Below are positions 1 to 12,230 of a stretch of DNA of 64,000 nucleotides, piece by piece. Each line of letters opens with the position of its first letter. Positions within the stretch are counted from its first letter, which is position 1. The position numbers and the translations under genes are program-made. Where the stretch lies: assembly GCA_027604005.1 (NCBI GenBank), contig JADGJT010000008.1:82516-146515 (forward strand). The letters are read 5' to 3'. The stretch comes from Dinochytrium kinnereticum (Eukaryota; Chytridiomycota; Chytridiomycetes; Chytridiales; Chytridiaceae). The notes under the pieces were generated by a model. That model saw only the letters and a program-made list of their open reading frames with translations. It had not been told where the DNA came from and searched no databases.

Positions 1-1149
1 TGTTGCCTCGCAATCTTGTCCATATCAGGCTCCCTCTCCCTAGGAGTGGGGGGAGGTGACGGGGCGCGGCGAGGCGGCAGACCAGGCGGGCCTTGTGCCA
101 AAAAATCTGGTGGGGATTTTCCCAGGCGAGGGATATCAACGAGTGAGACCAGATAATTAATTCCAGAGCATTCCGTGTAGAACTTAAGCAAAGCATAGTG
201 ACATTGGTTGAAGCGCTCCCGAAGTGGGGCAAGTACTTCGACAGACCCGATAACTAATGAAGATTAAAGCCATGCGACAATCGAATCCTACTTTGATGCA
301 TTGCCATCAGCATATTCACCAAGAAATCGTAAATGCCCTTGCTCTCTTCAACCAGAGGAACCAGAGCAGAAATACGGCACTCATTTGCGGCTCCAGGCCG
401 GAAAGCGCTGAAGACAACTTCGGAAAAGGTTTGGATCTTGCCCAAGAGGTTCAAAAGATCATTGATAGTTTCGAATCTATTTGTTAAAATAACCGATCGC
501 GTCAGTACCGTTAAGTTTTCGACCGAAGTTACCCTTCGTTGGGGTCTTCCACTCCTTTAAGAGTAAGATACTCTTGGTAATCAAAGCTGCCAGAGAATTC
601 AGGATGCTGACGATGATAATCCAGTTTCGCAACAAGAAAATGAGTGTAAGACTTGATGAGGCCCCCGTATCCCATAGCACCTGAGAACATGTTATTAGGG
701 AAACCACAATGTACCAAGAAGTTCAAAACACCCACTCCTGTTTGAGAACTGCCTGCCAAAGTTATCAACCCAGTTAAAGTCTTGAGCAATGTCCTGGAGA
801 GCCTGAATGTAATCATTTAGCCTACATCCGCGCGCTGCGCACCAACCCTTGGATGCCCTCCATTGATAATCTTGTGGATGGTGATGAGAGCCTTGAAGGT
901 AACAATTTCATCACCCAGAAGAGGATAAGACCTGAACCCGGTCCAGATGCTTCCTGAACCCTTCACATCCCAGGTGTACATGATGCAAGAACGAACATGC
1001 TTCTGCTTGGGCGCGGTCTCATCAGTGGACAGCGCCTTCTTGATATGGACGGCCAATTCATCGTCCAGCTTATCTGTTTGGAGGTTCGCCCTTACGGACG
1101 GCGGGGACCGGTTGAAAGAGGCCGTGGAATACCGTTCGGCATACGACAT
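1..1149 (-). CDS. SLA2: SLA2/End4-HIP1R endocytic adaptor (5' part, ANTH domain), runs off the left edge
   Basis: Exons on the minus strand are 847-1149, 736-802, 533-680, 292-476 and <1-253, about 318 codons within the window. The joined protein follows the yeast Sla2 N-terminus closely. It has ETAPKQKHVRSCIMYTW, then FKALITIHKIINGGHP, the LDYHRQHPEF segment, ECRISALVPLVEESKGIYDF, and PLRERF with FYTECSGINYLVSLVDIPRL. That is the whole ANTH phosphoinositide-binding domain followed by the start of a Pro-rich linker. Sla2/HIP1R links clathrin coats and PtdIns(4,5)P2 membrane to actin at endocytic sites. The coiled coil and the talin-like actin-binding domain lie beyond position 1. The introns are 38 to 56 nt, and the 803-846 intron carries a CTAAAT-like branch site. 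ATG at 1149 is the first in-frame ATG before the conserved block. Confidence 0.93.
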
Positions 1150-1224
1150 TCTCTCGTGGTGCGCTTACAGTACAGTGGACTCAAAGGTATCTCTGAATTT
1201 TTTATTGAATGAGTTGTGATACGA

Positions 1225-3307
1225 TCAAGGTGAAGACGATTGCCTGGTCTGGATGCGCCGTCGCTGGTCCTCACGGCAAACCAGCACGAACGCGATGCAC
1301 ATGCTATGGAAGGGGACAAGACGGTACATCACTGCAAGGGCCACGGCAGAGGGGACAGCCATTGCCGTGAGCTCGCCCACCGTTACTCCATCCGCATATG
1401 AGTTCACGCTGAGGGCCGGTGAACCCCTTCCCCGAATCACCCATGACTGTATCAGCTGAAACATTCCTACACCCCAGAGTCCAACAAGTAGGCTAAACAT
1501 TCCAATTGCAAACCCTTCGATTAATATGAGCCCCATGCAGAAACCCTTCTGGCGCCAGCCAAAGAGATTGGTGTCAGCACCTCCGTTGCCAAGTAGGTAC
1601 TTTGTGACCTCAAGATTCCCATTGTAAACGGATGCGTACAGCGGAAGACCTTCCCAGACGTTAACATCTGCCCCGCGCTCGATGCATGCTTGCACGATCC
1701 TTGGAGAGCCTATTTCGGCGCTCGACCTTGTTAAACTTGCTGATGAGTGGAGGAAGTCCTCTGGGGTCATGTTCTTTATCGCAAGAACCAGGTAGTCTGC
1801 AAGCTTCTCTCTCAAACCTACTGTAATTATTTAAGCGGGTATGTTATTTAAAGAGGATTGGAATACTCCTACATGTCAGTCGCCAAGTGCTAGCTCGGGA
1901 AACCAGCTCATGCACCATGTCATGTGTCGCAATCGCGCCTCCTTCCTCAATGAGCAAGCGGCACATTTCAAGGCGCGATGCCCTGAATGCTTCTCTTAAG
2001 GCGGTCTGCAGGGTCCTTTTAGAAATTCTTGCAACTAATGTCTTGCCAGCCAGAGCCGGATTCATCAGAGGTGCCCCAACTGGCCATTGCGCATTTGAGG
2101 CGACCTGAAGCCGCGTTCCACCCAAATTGATTTTATGCGGCCTGATCAGTACTCGAGCCAGCGGCAAATGATTTGCATAAACTGCCTGCATGAGAAGCGA
2201 TATCTTGAAATCCCCCGGTCGCCCAAATCGTCCCTGCACAAGCGGATGAAGAGGCTGATTTTGAGTGTTCCAAAAGGTACCTTGCCCAACCTCACCAGCG
2301 TCCTGCGCTGGTACGCCATTCGGTAGGTGCGCTTGTAGGAAAGTATGTACCGTGATAACATTTTCAATGGGCTCGTTGATGGCGCTGCTCGTTGGAGGTA
2401 TGCTTGGTAGCTGGGATGGTTGAGCGATAATTACACCTCCTCCCACGCGATTTGCATGCCTCATCCATCGCACGATCGCATTTGACGGCAAGGGAACTCT
2501 CGCGTCAGGATCAGCTCCGTTCTGCAGCAACATCTCCACCAGGTGCAAATGCCCACGTCTTGCAGCAACGCGGAGAGCCATGTTACCGCCACCCTCGACA
2601 AACGCTCCGAGCTCCAGAAGGTTGGCGACCAGAAAGCATTGTGAACGTTCAATGTCGCAAGGTGATTTGAGCCAAGGATTTTTCTTGATCGTTTTGCGGT
2701 CCAGTTTGTTTGAAGGGAAAGTGGAGATGGGCTTTTCTGTCATCTCGGCCGAGATCATACTCCCCAGATGCCACCATCTCTGAAAAAGATTCTTTCTTAC
2801 TGGCGGCGTCTCAGCTTGTACGGGATCTCCAGAATTAGTTTGACTGTCTTTGGTCAGGCTGTTAGCTACCATGGCGTCCCTATGACAGCTGCAACATCTT
2901 CTCTTCAAGTAAGAAAGAAGCGCTTTTTTCTGCGCTCTTGCCGGTTTGAGCCCAGCCTTCAGCTCAACATCGGAGAGCGTGCAATCCATGAACTTCCACC
3001 GCCAGCAGCGTGCCAATGCCTCATTGGCTCCGTAACGATGAATAATCCACCTCGATTTGACGAGAGGAGAGGAAGAAAGCAGGAGAAATTCTCTGTTCGC
3101 CAGGGCCAAAGTTGGGTTGGAAGCGAGTATGAATATACGCTCGAGAATCTCGATGGGTAGGCACGTAATACTCGGGAGTTCAATCCTATGCTCACGTCTC
3201 CATCCCTTAAGCGACAGCATCTTGCGTGATTTCCTAGCGGCCGTCGCCCCCTCCGGGCTTTCCAGGCTTTGGGTCGAAGCAGCTGTGAGCGTGTCAGCAC
3301 TGGCCAT
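1225..3307 (-). CDS. F-box-like / ankyrin-repeat protein with C-terminal membrane helices
   Basis: Two exons, 1873-3307 and 1225-1820, with a 52-nt intron, give 676 aa starting at ATG 3307. An F-box-like segment (LPIEILERIFILASN) sits near residue 50. Ankyrin repeats follow: one clear unit (GNMALRVAARRGHLHLVEMLLQ, degenerate elsewhere), one around 'SLLMQAVYANHLPLARVLI', and two after the intron (GADVNVWEGLPLYASVYNG). The last ~120 residues hold two hydrophobic stretches, near GLILIEGFAIGMFSLLVGL and AVPSAVALAVMYRLV, that look like membrane spans. F-box/ankyrin families of this type are expanded in chytrids and often act as SCF substrate receptors, but a membrane anchor on one is unusual. Partner and substrate cannot be read from sequence. 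Family assignment is good; function is inference. Confidence 0.78.
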
Positions 3308-3579
3308 CAGGATGAGAATCAAGGCAAATTACAAAGGATGTTCAACGAGAGGATCTACATCCGGATTTTATTGGGATTTTACATTATTTCCAATTATCTA
3401 AAAGTAAGTTATAAAGATAACAACGCGTATAGCAAGCAAATATAAAATATGATAATAAATACGGGGGTCGGCACCGATGCCGAGGTGGGATTTTTAGAGG
3501 TGGAAGATAAGGAAACGGATGGATGGTTCCCAAGGGGGGGAAAGGGTCGAGGAGCTAAACCCTGAGAATTCCTCTATGC

Positions 3580-4506
3580 TCAGTATCCAGCCTGAGCGAT
3601 GCGAATTCTCATGCGTTCGCTACCTCCATAATGCGGGAAGGCAGTTCCGGCTTTGACGCTGGCTCTCCGCGCACGCAAGCGCTGCTGCTCTTGTTGTTGC
3701 CGTTTCAGCTGTGATTTGTACATATGTTCGTAGGACTGCATCTCATCGTCCTGGTAGTCTCCGGTTGCCTCAAAAACGTCCATGTCCGGAGGTGGGGTCA
3801 CTGGTGGCCGGGGCACCGTGTTAACAATCTGCTTATGGCTTCCACCAGGAAGCTCCTCGGCAATAACCTTAAGCTTGCGAATAAAATCATGGTACTCTGT
3901 CTGACTAACGTACACTTGCCATCTTGCAGAAGGACAGTCAAAGTTAGCAAAATATCTTACAACATGCTAAGAACAGAAAAGCGAGGCAGATATGTTGCAT
4001 ATGTCTTCAACCAACCTGATCTTTGCCAGGAACTCTCGCTCCATTCCATTCATAATGACCAATGGAACACCAGAATACTCAATCCAGGCGACATTGTCCA
4101 CCCGGTCATCGTCCAGTACTTTCTGGGCAAGCAGAAGCGCGGTGCTAAAAAGATCACACTCGGCGCCTTCGCGGATAGGATCCTTGCTGTTGAGCTCACG
4201 CAAACGAGAAATGTACAAGAGTGCCAGCACAATCATCTGAGTTGAGATGGAAGAACATCGAAGTAGTCTTCTGACATACTCCATGAGTCGTCTTTGGGAC
4301 CCCTCGCGCCTAATCTGCCTGTGAAGATTTCCAATATCCTCAGGGGGTGGACTGGGTGGGCAGTCGCTGAAGGAAGCGATGGATGCTGGTGTCGTCGGTG
4401 GTGATGGGTATGATATTGAGAAGGACGGGCAAGACCAGATGCGATCGATAACTAGCGTTACAAACTCGGCGAGTCGATAGTCCTTGCTCATGTGTGATGA
4501 AAACAT
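3580..4506 (-). CDS. PHO80/PCL-type cyclin
   Basis: Exons 4016-4506 and 3580-3922 (93-nt intron) encode 277 aa. The cyclin fold begins with MSKDYRLAEFVTLVIDRIW and continues through ISTQMIVLALLYISRLREL, a segment with AECDLFSTALLLAQKVLDD, and the GMEREFL...WQVYVSQTEYHDF junction. That junction is restored exactly by the splice and is diagnostic of the Pho80/Pcl/Clg1 cyclin group. Such cyclins activate a Pho85-like CDK in phosphate, polarity or glycogen control. The C-terminus after residue ~215 is low complexity and Gln/Arg rich. The stop is 272 bp from the next gene's start. Which CDK it partners is unknown. This is one of three cyclins of this group in the window. Confidence 0.85.
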
Positions 4507-5701
4507 TCTCCCTTGGTTGATTGATCAAATGCTTGAGGGTAGAGGCAGCGGCGTCGATGCACCTCGTGAAGGGTGACGGAAAGGGGGAAGCACTTGTTGG
4601 GTGATGGGAGATGAAGGGGGAGAGAAATGGGGAGCGGTGGGATCTTAACCGTTTTCTTTGCTTTATGTTTGAAGTGTTCCCACGCAGCTGGACACGACAG
4701 ATCAAGTGCGAGTAATAAATGCGTTCGAGAGATGGCAGGCCCGACAGGCCTCGCTTTCGAATGCGAGAGCATGTCGTGTCCGATTAGAATCTGGCTTGAG
4801 GACAGATTTGACGGGGAAACCCCGCTCCCGTACCTGGCTTGCTGGAGGGCTGGGTTAAGGCAGGCAGCCCTTAGTCAATGGCCCCTTTGCCCGCCGGGCC
4901 CTTCCCCCTTTCCACGCAATTTTGACCTGCATAACACAGCACAAGCACAGCGCAAGGACCGAAAGCGGACATCACCAACCCCCTAGACGGCGAATTTTTG
5001 AACCCGCCGCAATCTTGAATTTCAAGGCCCGAAAAGACGAAAAACGACAGGGGCAACGCTTGACAAACACCCTGCCCAGGCCGCGCCATCCAAATGCTCT
5101 TGGCAAGGCTCCTCCAGGGTCTGTTTTTAGGTAAAGAATAACAGTAGGCACGGCACGAGGGGCATCCATCTACAAGATGCCGCTCGAGCGCGTTGAGGGG
5201 TAACAGATTGGTGGCAGATGGGGCAGAGATGGCAAGAGGCATCGGGATTGCGGCTACCGATCTCTGAATCCTTTCACCTCGATATCTCTCTTCAAGAGAG
5301 AGTGGAATACCGTGAATTGCGCGCGCATAGTGAAACGACATGCATGGGTTAGCTGCGTTTGCTGCAAATACAGTAGGGAGGGTCGCCTGCTCAGAGTGGC
5401 TGGGTCTTTGTCCGTAAAGGCGGGCCTGAGATAAAAACATTCCTCCAATGAGGGTTTTTGACGGCGGGTCTGGCAACAGGCATGGGTTGAAAGAAGAAAA
5501 AAATTTTGACTTTTCTTTATTAGTTCACCCTTCCATTCATTCATATATTACTTTGGTAATCAAGGTGTTAATAAAGGAGAAGGTATGAAGCGTTTAAGAT
5601 GCGAGATGTAGACGGCCGTTTTGAAAGTGCGCAATTGAAAAGAGACAACGATAGAGTGGAGCTTTGAAAGAGGTGAGAGTCAAAGGTTCAAGATATTGCA
5701 C
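4507..5701. other. Intergenic, no supported gene
   Basis: About 1.2 kb between the kinase stop and the cyclin start. It holds several overlapping short open frames on both strands, the longest ~200 codons on the minus strand. None shows a recognisable domain or splice structure. The centre (4,800-5,050) is GC-rich. It presumably contains the cyclin promoter and the kinase 3' end. Confidence 0.6.
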
Positions 5702-8700
5702 CTATCGAGTATCCCCCTCGGGGTCCCAATTCAGAGGGACGGGAGGGATGTCAGGAGCAGCAGGTGGTGCAGGAGGTGCAGGAGGTGGCGGGGGTGGAGG
5801 CGGGTGGGATGGCTGAGAAGAATGCGGTGGCACGTAAACAACTGGAGGAGTTGGCAAGTACATGCCCGAAGCCAGAATCGCTTGATGTTGCTGCTTCTGA
5901 TGATTAGCCTGAGACTGACGTTGCATTGCATGCATCAAAGCGTGTTGCGCTTGCATCTGGCTATGCTGAGCCTGAATCTGGTGCAACTGCTCCGTCTGCG
6001 ATCCCAGTCTAGCGAGCCTCACAGGGCTTGGGTGGATCGGAGGTGGCGGGTGGTTGGGGGGCGGAGGGGCATTCGACTGTAATGCAGATAAGTGAGGTGG
6101 TCGGGGAGCTGGTGGAAATTCCCGTGTCATATAGACGGGCGGAGGAATTGAAGACTGGGAGCCTCGAGGGGAGCCATCCCAGTCGTCACCGTAGTATGAT
6201 GGAAATCCAGCAGGAAAAGAACCTTGACGCTCAGTCAAAGAAGGTGGGTGAATTGGGGAGAGAGGTGGGGGGCTTCCTCCGCTACCATCCTTAACATGAT
6301 TCGGATCAAGTTCGGGCGGCCGATCCTGTCCATCCAGCTTACACTTCAAGCTATTCACCCTCCTCAACGCCTCTACCAACGTTGGAGAATCCCCCACCAA
6401 AGCGTTCAAACCGGCGGTGGCCACCATCTTCTCCCCTCGCGTTCCCTCAACGGGTTTGACGATGCTACAAACGGCATTTCGGTTCACGCCACCTCGGAAG
6501 TATTCCTCTAGGCATGATAAAAAGTCCGATAGAGTGACTTCAAACGTGTCGACTCCCCAATAGTGCTTCCAAAAACTTCTCGCGTCTTCATTTGGAATCC
6601 GGCGATCCAAAGCGGATGCCGCGAGTTGTACTTCTTGAGGAAACGGCGGTAGACTGCGGTTTCCATTTAACATGTGGCCACCACGGCCACCACGACCCCT
6701 ACTGTGGCGGCCACCTTCTACACCAAGATGCGCACTGGATCCGTTTTCATCGGAGGTTGTTGAGAATAGAGCCGTCCAGAGGTTTGATAAGATGCCAGAG
6801 CCTTTCTTCTCGTTGGACGAGGGCCGACCGAGAGACCGAGGGTCCTGATGATGATGATGCTGGCCATTTCCCGAGGACGCATTTCCGTGAAGTTGCCTCT
6901 TTACATGCCTCTGTTGTTGCCGCTCCAGCTTTCGGCGCTGCTTCGCAAGCTTCTTCATCTCCTTCAAACTTTTCGGGCTCATGAATTGACTAGAACTGCC
7001 CTCCGCGGGTATTTCATCACCATTATGATCAATGCCAGCTTCGTCCTCAGAGAGTGAATCCTCTGACTCCAAGGATGCAATAGATGACTCGCTCGAGCCG
7101 CTGAATGGTGAAGTACCGAAAGCCTTGCCCTTCAATCGGCTGTCAGATGACGCGCTGGTAGCACGCTGAAGGTCCCGGGCAAAGGTTTGAAGATCGGAGC
7201 CACCTTGAACAACAATCGATCCACTATTGAGAGCCTTACCAAACTCAGCCATTTTCCTGTGAAGCTCGCTCTGAACCCTTAAAGGCATCCCATCTGCCAG
7301 TTTGCTCACTAAGTTTACGATTAGCGTAGGTATTGCAACAAAAACATACCATAATCGCCTGGGCTTCCCTCCTCAAACGAAAGCTTAAAAGAATCCATTG
7401 ACACAGCAGACGCCTCGCTCCTGGCCCCATGCTGCGGGTGACCTGCGATGTATTTAGAAATCAAAATTGAAGAGAGTTAGAACTGAAAGATCTTACCATG
7501 ATCGCGATTACGTGACGATGCCATAGAGCCAAATCCAGAGTCCGTAGCATCAATTTCTGGCTTTTGCGGCGGCACAGAGCGAAGAGCCTGATGTCTCAAT
7601 TCCATCGGCGGATCCGAGGCTAACTCTTCAGCTTTGCCCTCTTTAGCATCGCGAAGCTGCACCACTACGTCAAGATCCTTTTCGACAGGTATAGCTGGCG
7701 TCAAATCCTCCTCTACCTGAGCTTTAGTCTCATCAGATTCGTTGCGCCCGATGCCTGCTTCCACATCGGCTAACACACTTTTTGTCGTAACATAAATAGA
7801 TGCAAACGAGGGTCGCTGCAGGGGATCTGGGTGCCAACATTGCGTGATGAGATCCCACATGACATTTGAGCATTCCTCGGGTCGTGAAGGCCGTGCGTTA
7901 TTGTTCACAACGGCTTGGTATATGAGTGAATCGGGAAGATTGGAGAGGGGAATGTCACCCTCGGTGATAAGTTCGTAGCATGTCATAGCAAATGCGTAAA
8001 CATCAACAGCTGCCGTAGGGGAGCCTCCCGATAGCCTTTCTGGGGCCATCCATCTGAGAGTCCCAGCAACCTGACTGGTAGCGCTGGTTTGCCTCGTAGA
8101 CGTCACTTTTTTCAAGTATGCAAACCCAAAGTCTGATACATAAGCCTTTCCATTCTCGTCCACCTATACAATAAATATAAATTATTATGGCAAGGAGGAA
8201 ACCTATAGTGGCAAAGGAGAACTAACCAAAATGTTGATCGCCTTGAGATCACCATGAATGACTCGACGAGAATGAAGGTACTGCATGCCTTGAGAAACTT
8301 CGTATAGAAGACGCTTCACCCTAACAATATCATTCGGAAACTTGTCCAGATATTGTAATGCGTGTCCACTATGCATGAATGGGGACACCATGAAAGGTCT
8401 CTCTGCAGTGGCGCAAGCGCCAAGCAAAGGCAAGACATGAGGATGTCGAAGAGGGTACCAAGCTTTAACTTCTCTCATGAAATCCTCCTTCAAGCGATTG
8501 GTATCAAGGCGAACAAAAAGTCTTTTCACTGCGACCTGGGTGTGTCCAAGCCAAACTCCTCTTGCAACCTCGCCAAATCCACCTTTCGCAATAGTTTCTC
8601 CAATGTCCACTTCCCATGAAGTAATGACCCAGTCATAAACCACTGGGGCAGGCACGTTTTGAGAAACTCGGCGGAGTTGGGCGAGAGCTTTTTCCATGAA

Positions 8701-9635
8701 CAATCTTTCAAGGTTGCGTTCCAGACTTCTGTCTACATGCTCTGCCAAATTCTTTTGCAATGCCTGGAAGTATGAACAGATGACGAATGTTAACAAAAAG
8801 GGGGATATGAAAAGTTTCAAAAGAAAGGTTCATACCTCCATAGCTTCAAGATATTCCTGTTGTTTCAACTCGAGCGCATTCAGAATCTTTAGCAAAGTTA
8901 AGAGTGAGAAAACCTAAGTGTTGGTTATTACCTTATAATCATTATCTATCAAATGCTGAAGTGTGATCTCTAATTCAGCCAGGTCAGAAGCTCTATCCTC
9001 ACGATCCTCCTCCCGCCATTGCTTGAGGTCGATTTCAATGGCAAGAGCGAGGTCCTGAGAAATAGATGCAAGTTCCTGATGGAAACCCAAGAGTCTCGCT
9101 TCCACGTTCTGCCGATTCACAAACCTCTGCATAAACTAACACGGTCAGGGGAGGTCAAATTCAATACTCCGTACCTTTTGCAGAGCCTGTTTCTTAACAA
9201 ACTCATCCGCTTCGATGAGCATTCTTTTTGAGGAATCAACAACATGGAAAACAAAAATGCGCATCTTACAATAGCAATGAATCCAGATGGGTTCGAAGTT
9301 TGGGCGGAATAACCCATCCCGAGGGCGGTTGAGCTTCTTCAAGATTATCCTGAGCTGGTTGCTCCTTCAATAAGCATGCATTGATGGAGCAGAGGAGGCC
9401 TTTCGTTCTTTCCAGCAGTCGCACCAAACTGTGCTGCTGATGCTGCACAGTTTCAACCTGCCCATAAATGCTCAGCATCAACTCCTCGCATTGATTTATC
9501 TGCGGCAACGGCAGCAGGCCGTCTAAGAAAAGAATGGATATGTGGTGAGTGAGTCAATGCGGCGCAACAGGGAAACAAACCAAGCTTCAAGGAAAACGGT
9601 ATCGACTTCACGACGACTGCCTTGTCGTCGGACAT
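5702..9635 (-). CDS. TKL-family protein kinase with MLKL-like N-terminal helical domain and unassigned C-terminal domain
   Basis: Nine exons: 9581-9635, 9270-9522, 9175-9223, 8932-9126, 8836-8886, 8227-8763, 7497-8163, 7350-7442 and 5702-7308. All phases agree, giving 1,168 aa. Residues ~20-240 are all-helical with no membrane span. The start (LLPLPQINQCEELMLSIYG, then a basic LLERTKGLL helix) resembles the HeLo/MLKL-type NTD of fungal TKL kinases. The kinase domain spans ~250-515: glycine loop AKGGFGEVARG, lysine in VAVKRL, catalytic loop HGDLKAINIL (HRD arginine replaced by glycine), SDFGFA, and WMAPERL. A long Ser/Gln/Pro-rich tail follows. It encloses one conserved-looking helical block (~855-960, SFWKHYWGVDTFEVTLSDF) and ends in Pro and Gln tracts. 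All catalytic residues are present, so it should be active. Substrates are unknown. The MLKL-like assignment rests on pattern only. Confidence 0.85.
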
Positions 9636-9929
9636 CACTGAATATTCAATGGATTTGGTCGTTAACAGTTAGCACCTTGGAATGAGACGAAATCAGATGG
9701 ACTGTCGCCAATTGCCCCCCTCAAATCATGGAACCAGCTGTCACACGAATTCTAAACTGCCGACTAAAACTGGGCTCAGGAATCCGTGAATATCATATAC
9801 ATACAAAATGATATTAATATTTGATTGGGAGCACCCCAGTTTTAACGGGAAGCTCTTGCGTGCTTGATCTGCGTAGACGCGTATGTATGTGTGCTGAAGT
9901 TGCATATGAAGAGGAAAGAGGCCTTTAAG

Positions 9930-12044
9930 CTATCTAACGCCACGGAGCCGACGCGTTGCCTCGACGCCCAGCAGGTAATAGACAATGCAGAGTCCAAAGA
10001 CCACCTAAAGTTAAGAAAAGTTGTCAGCCCTCATTCTTATTTTGACCCAACATTGTAACCGAGGCATTGTACAGGGGGCTGTCGCTCTTTTCCGACATGC
10101 TGAAACGTGTCCAAAAGCCAGCCGGCGACGGGAGTTGCTACTATCTGAGGTAGAACAAGAGCGCTTTTCAAAAAAGTAAGTTACAGGGCCAAAAGGGACT
10201 AACAAAGAAAGCCACCTGTGCCAGAGAGAAATGTCCTTCGCGGCTTCGTCTTCGGAGGGTAGAACGTCCATCAACATCGCAAACTCTGTCGAAATAAATG
10301 GGCCATAACCCAATCCAAAGACTCCCGACACAACAAGTGCCACGGAGAATGTCGTTGCGATTTGCATCAAGAGACAACTCGACACCATAAAGGCAGTCGA
10401 TACGTAAATAACTATCTTTCGTCTTTTGCTAGGAATGAACAGGGCGCCGATTGGGGAAAGGACAAGCAGCGGAACAAGCGCGATAGAAACAGCTTTGGTC
10501 GAGGGCATGTTAGTAGATACACAGTCTCCAATCCAGCTTACGATGAAGAAGAAAAAAAGGTGCAGGTTAGATAGATACAAGATGATCAACACCCACTATT
10601 GTAAAAACTGCTGTACAGTAGCAATACCCAGTTGGAAAAGAAATCTAGAAATGAAAACGAGCCTGAAATCGCTATTGGTATATAGTGGCCGAATCATATC
10701 CACAAGAAACGGCCCCCAGCTAATCGGCTTTAGAGTATGCTTCAAGTGAAGGCTTGAGCTTTCTCGTGTCGATAAAACTGTGATGGCAGCTGAAAGCAAG
10801 ACAAGGCTGGACATAATGGCATACAATCCAGAGGTATCGAGATGAGAACCGGGGTTTGGAGTCCCTCCGAACATTCCGATAATGGCTCCCATAAGATAAC
10901 CAGAGAGGTTCAAAAACCCCATGATTGCAGACACGGCTCCTTTTTGCTCAGGAGGGGTGACATCCGCAAGAAGACCGTTGAAGGGTACGGATGCGACTAC
11001 AGTTGAACAGGTCATCAAAAGATATCCAACTGTGTACATCGTCAAGGTTGATTCCCCAGATAAGAGCATAAGAGACAAACACATCATCAACGCTCCAATG
11101 ATCATCCACGGCCGTCTCCTTCCATATCTTGACGCGAAGCGGTCATTCATAGCACCAAGAAAAACGGCAAGAAAGAGCGTCATTCCTCCGGCAATAAGAC
11201 TGATGAATGAAAGCCCTTTGCCTTTATTTTCGTCACCCATGATCTCTTCAATTTGCTTTGGAACGATAACGATTGCAATCAGGAACCAGTAAACTTGGTA
11301 CCTAAGAATACAAAGCCGGATTAATCTGCATAATCTTCCATGAAAACTAAGTCCAAGATAAGGACAGAAAAGTCTAATCTCACCCAAACCAAAACGCATT
11401 AAGCTTGATCCTAGAAAAGGAAAAGAAAGGTCAAAATCATGGCGCTCGAACAGAATGGATACACACATGGTCCATCTTGTCAATTTTGGTTTCTCTTTTG
11501 CGGTGGACTCATAATCTGTTAGTTCATCTGTATCCTCGTCGTTATCTCGAGGAGAACCGTCCTCCACATGGTTAAGCAGCGCAATGGAATCCCCCGAATC
11601 GCCAGCATTTGGATTGGACCCCAACTTTTTAAAGGTGCTCCGTGGAACCCTCTCACGGATAAAAATATCAGAAGATGATGCATTTAAGCTTCCGACGGAC
11701 GACAAATCCCCAGCGGCAGACGTACTTCTCGCAAGGTCCCCATTCATCAGAACATGCCCAGAAGATGGTGACGATGATGATGGGGAAGATCTAGAGCCAA
11801 GAGGAGCAGATAGTCGGGAGCCCAAATCTCCAGATTCCACAAGGATGGGAGAGTTTTGTGAAGATGTTGCACCTTCAGGGATGGAGAAAGGGAGGACAGA
11901 TAAAGATGAGGGGGGTATGCTGCTGCGATTGCCTCCTAAGGACGAAGGAGTCGTTGGCGATCGTCGGTCAAATGGCAGCAGCTCCTCATGGTCATTCTTT
12001 TTCCGCATGTTTCTCCAGTACGAGTAAGCCAACACGGCGATCAT
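9930..12044 (-). CDS. Major facilitator transporter, SLC45/GPH-like
   Basis: Exons 11467-12044, 11384-11410, 10597-11301, 10216-10536, 10052-10163 and 9930-10004 encode 605 aa. The first ~190 residues are a Ser/Pro-rich cytosolic region with an acidic stretch. Membrane spans start at IKLNAFWFGYQVYWFLIAI. The loop RYGRRRPWMIIGALMM and the segment VPFNGLLADVTPPEQKGA are typical of sugar-transporting SLC45/GPH-type MFS proteins. The C-terminal half restores at splice sites to QYWIGDCVS and LPQIVATPVAGWLLDTF, and ends VVFGLCIVYYLLG plus a basic tail. Exon 2 is only 27 nt. Upstream non-ATG frame extends further, and ATG 12008 is an alternative start. The substrate is not determinable; a sugar is the family expectation. 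Confidence 0.82.
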
Positions 12045-12128
12045 CCACGCTTCAAAAATCCAAATAAATAAATAAACACAAAAAAAAAAAGCGTTAAACC
12101 GGAAGTCACTCAAAATGTATTAACTAAA

Positions 12129-12230
12129 GTCCTTGGCGGCTTCGTCGTTGGCGGCAAGAGAACCTCCATCCAGCAGCATGGCAAACACTGTCGAAATTAA
12201 CGGCCCATAACCCAATCCCAATAACAGTAT
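12129..12230 (-). pseudogene. Relic of a duplicated MFS transporter exon
   Basis: About 100 bp reads on the minus strand as LGLGYGPLISTVFAMLLD followed by AANDEAAKDFS and a stop. This matches the intact transporter's LGYGPFISTEFAMLMD and SEDEAAKD (10,233-10,320), with a 6-nt length difference and scattered substitutions. It lies 85 bp upstream of the transporter's start, on the same strand. Flanking sequence shows no further exon similarity, so this looks like the remnant of a tandem copy. Confidence 0.75.

Noticed and set aside
4871..5476. 201-codon minus-strand frame
   Set aside because: No domain, no supporting splice sites, Pro/Arg/Cys-rich composition typical of a GC-rich noncoding frame.
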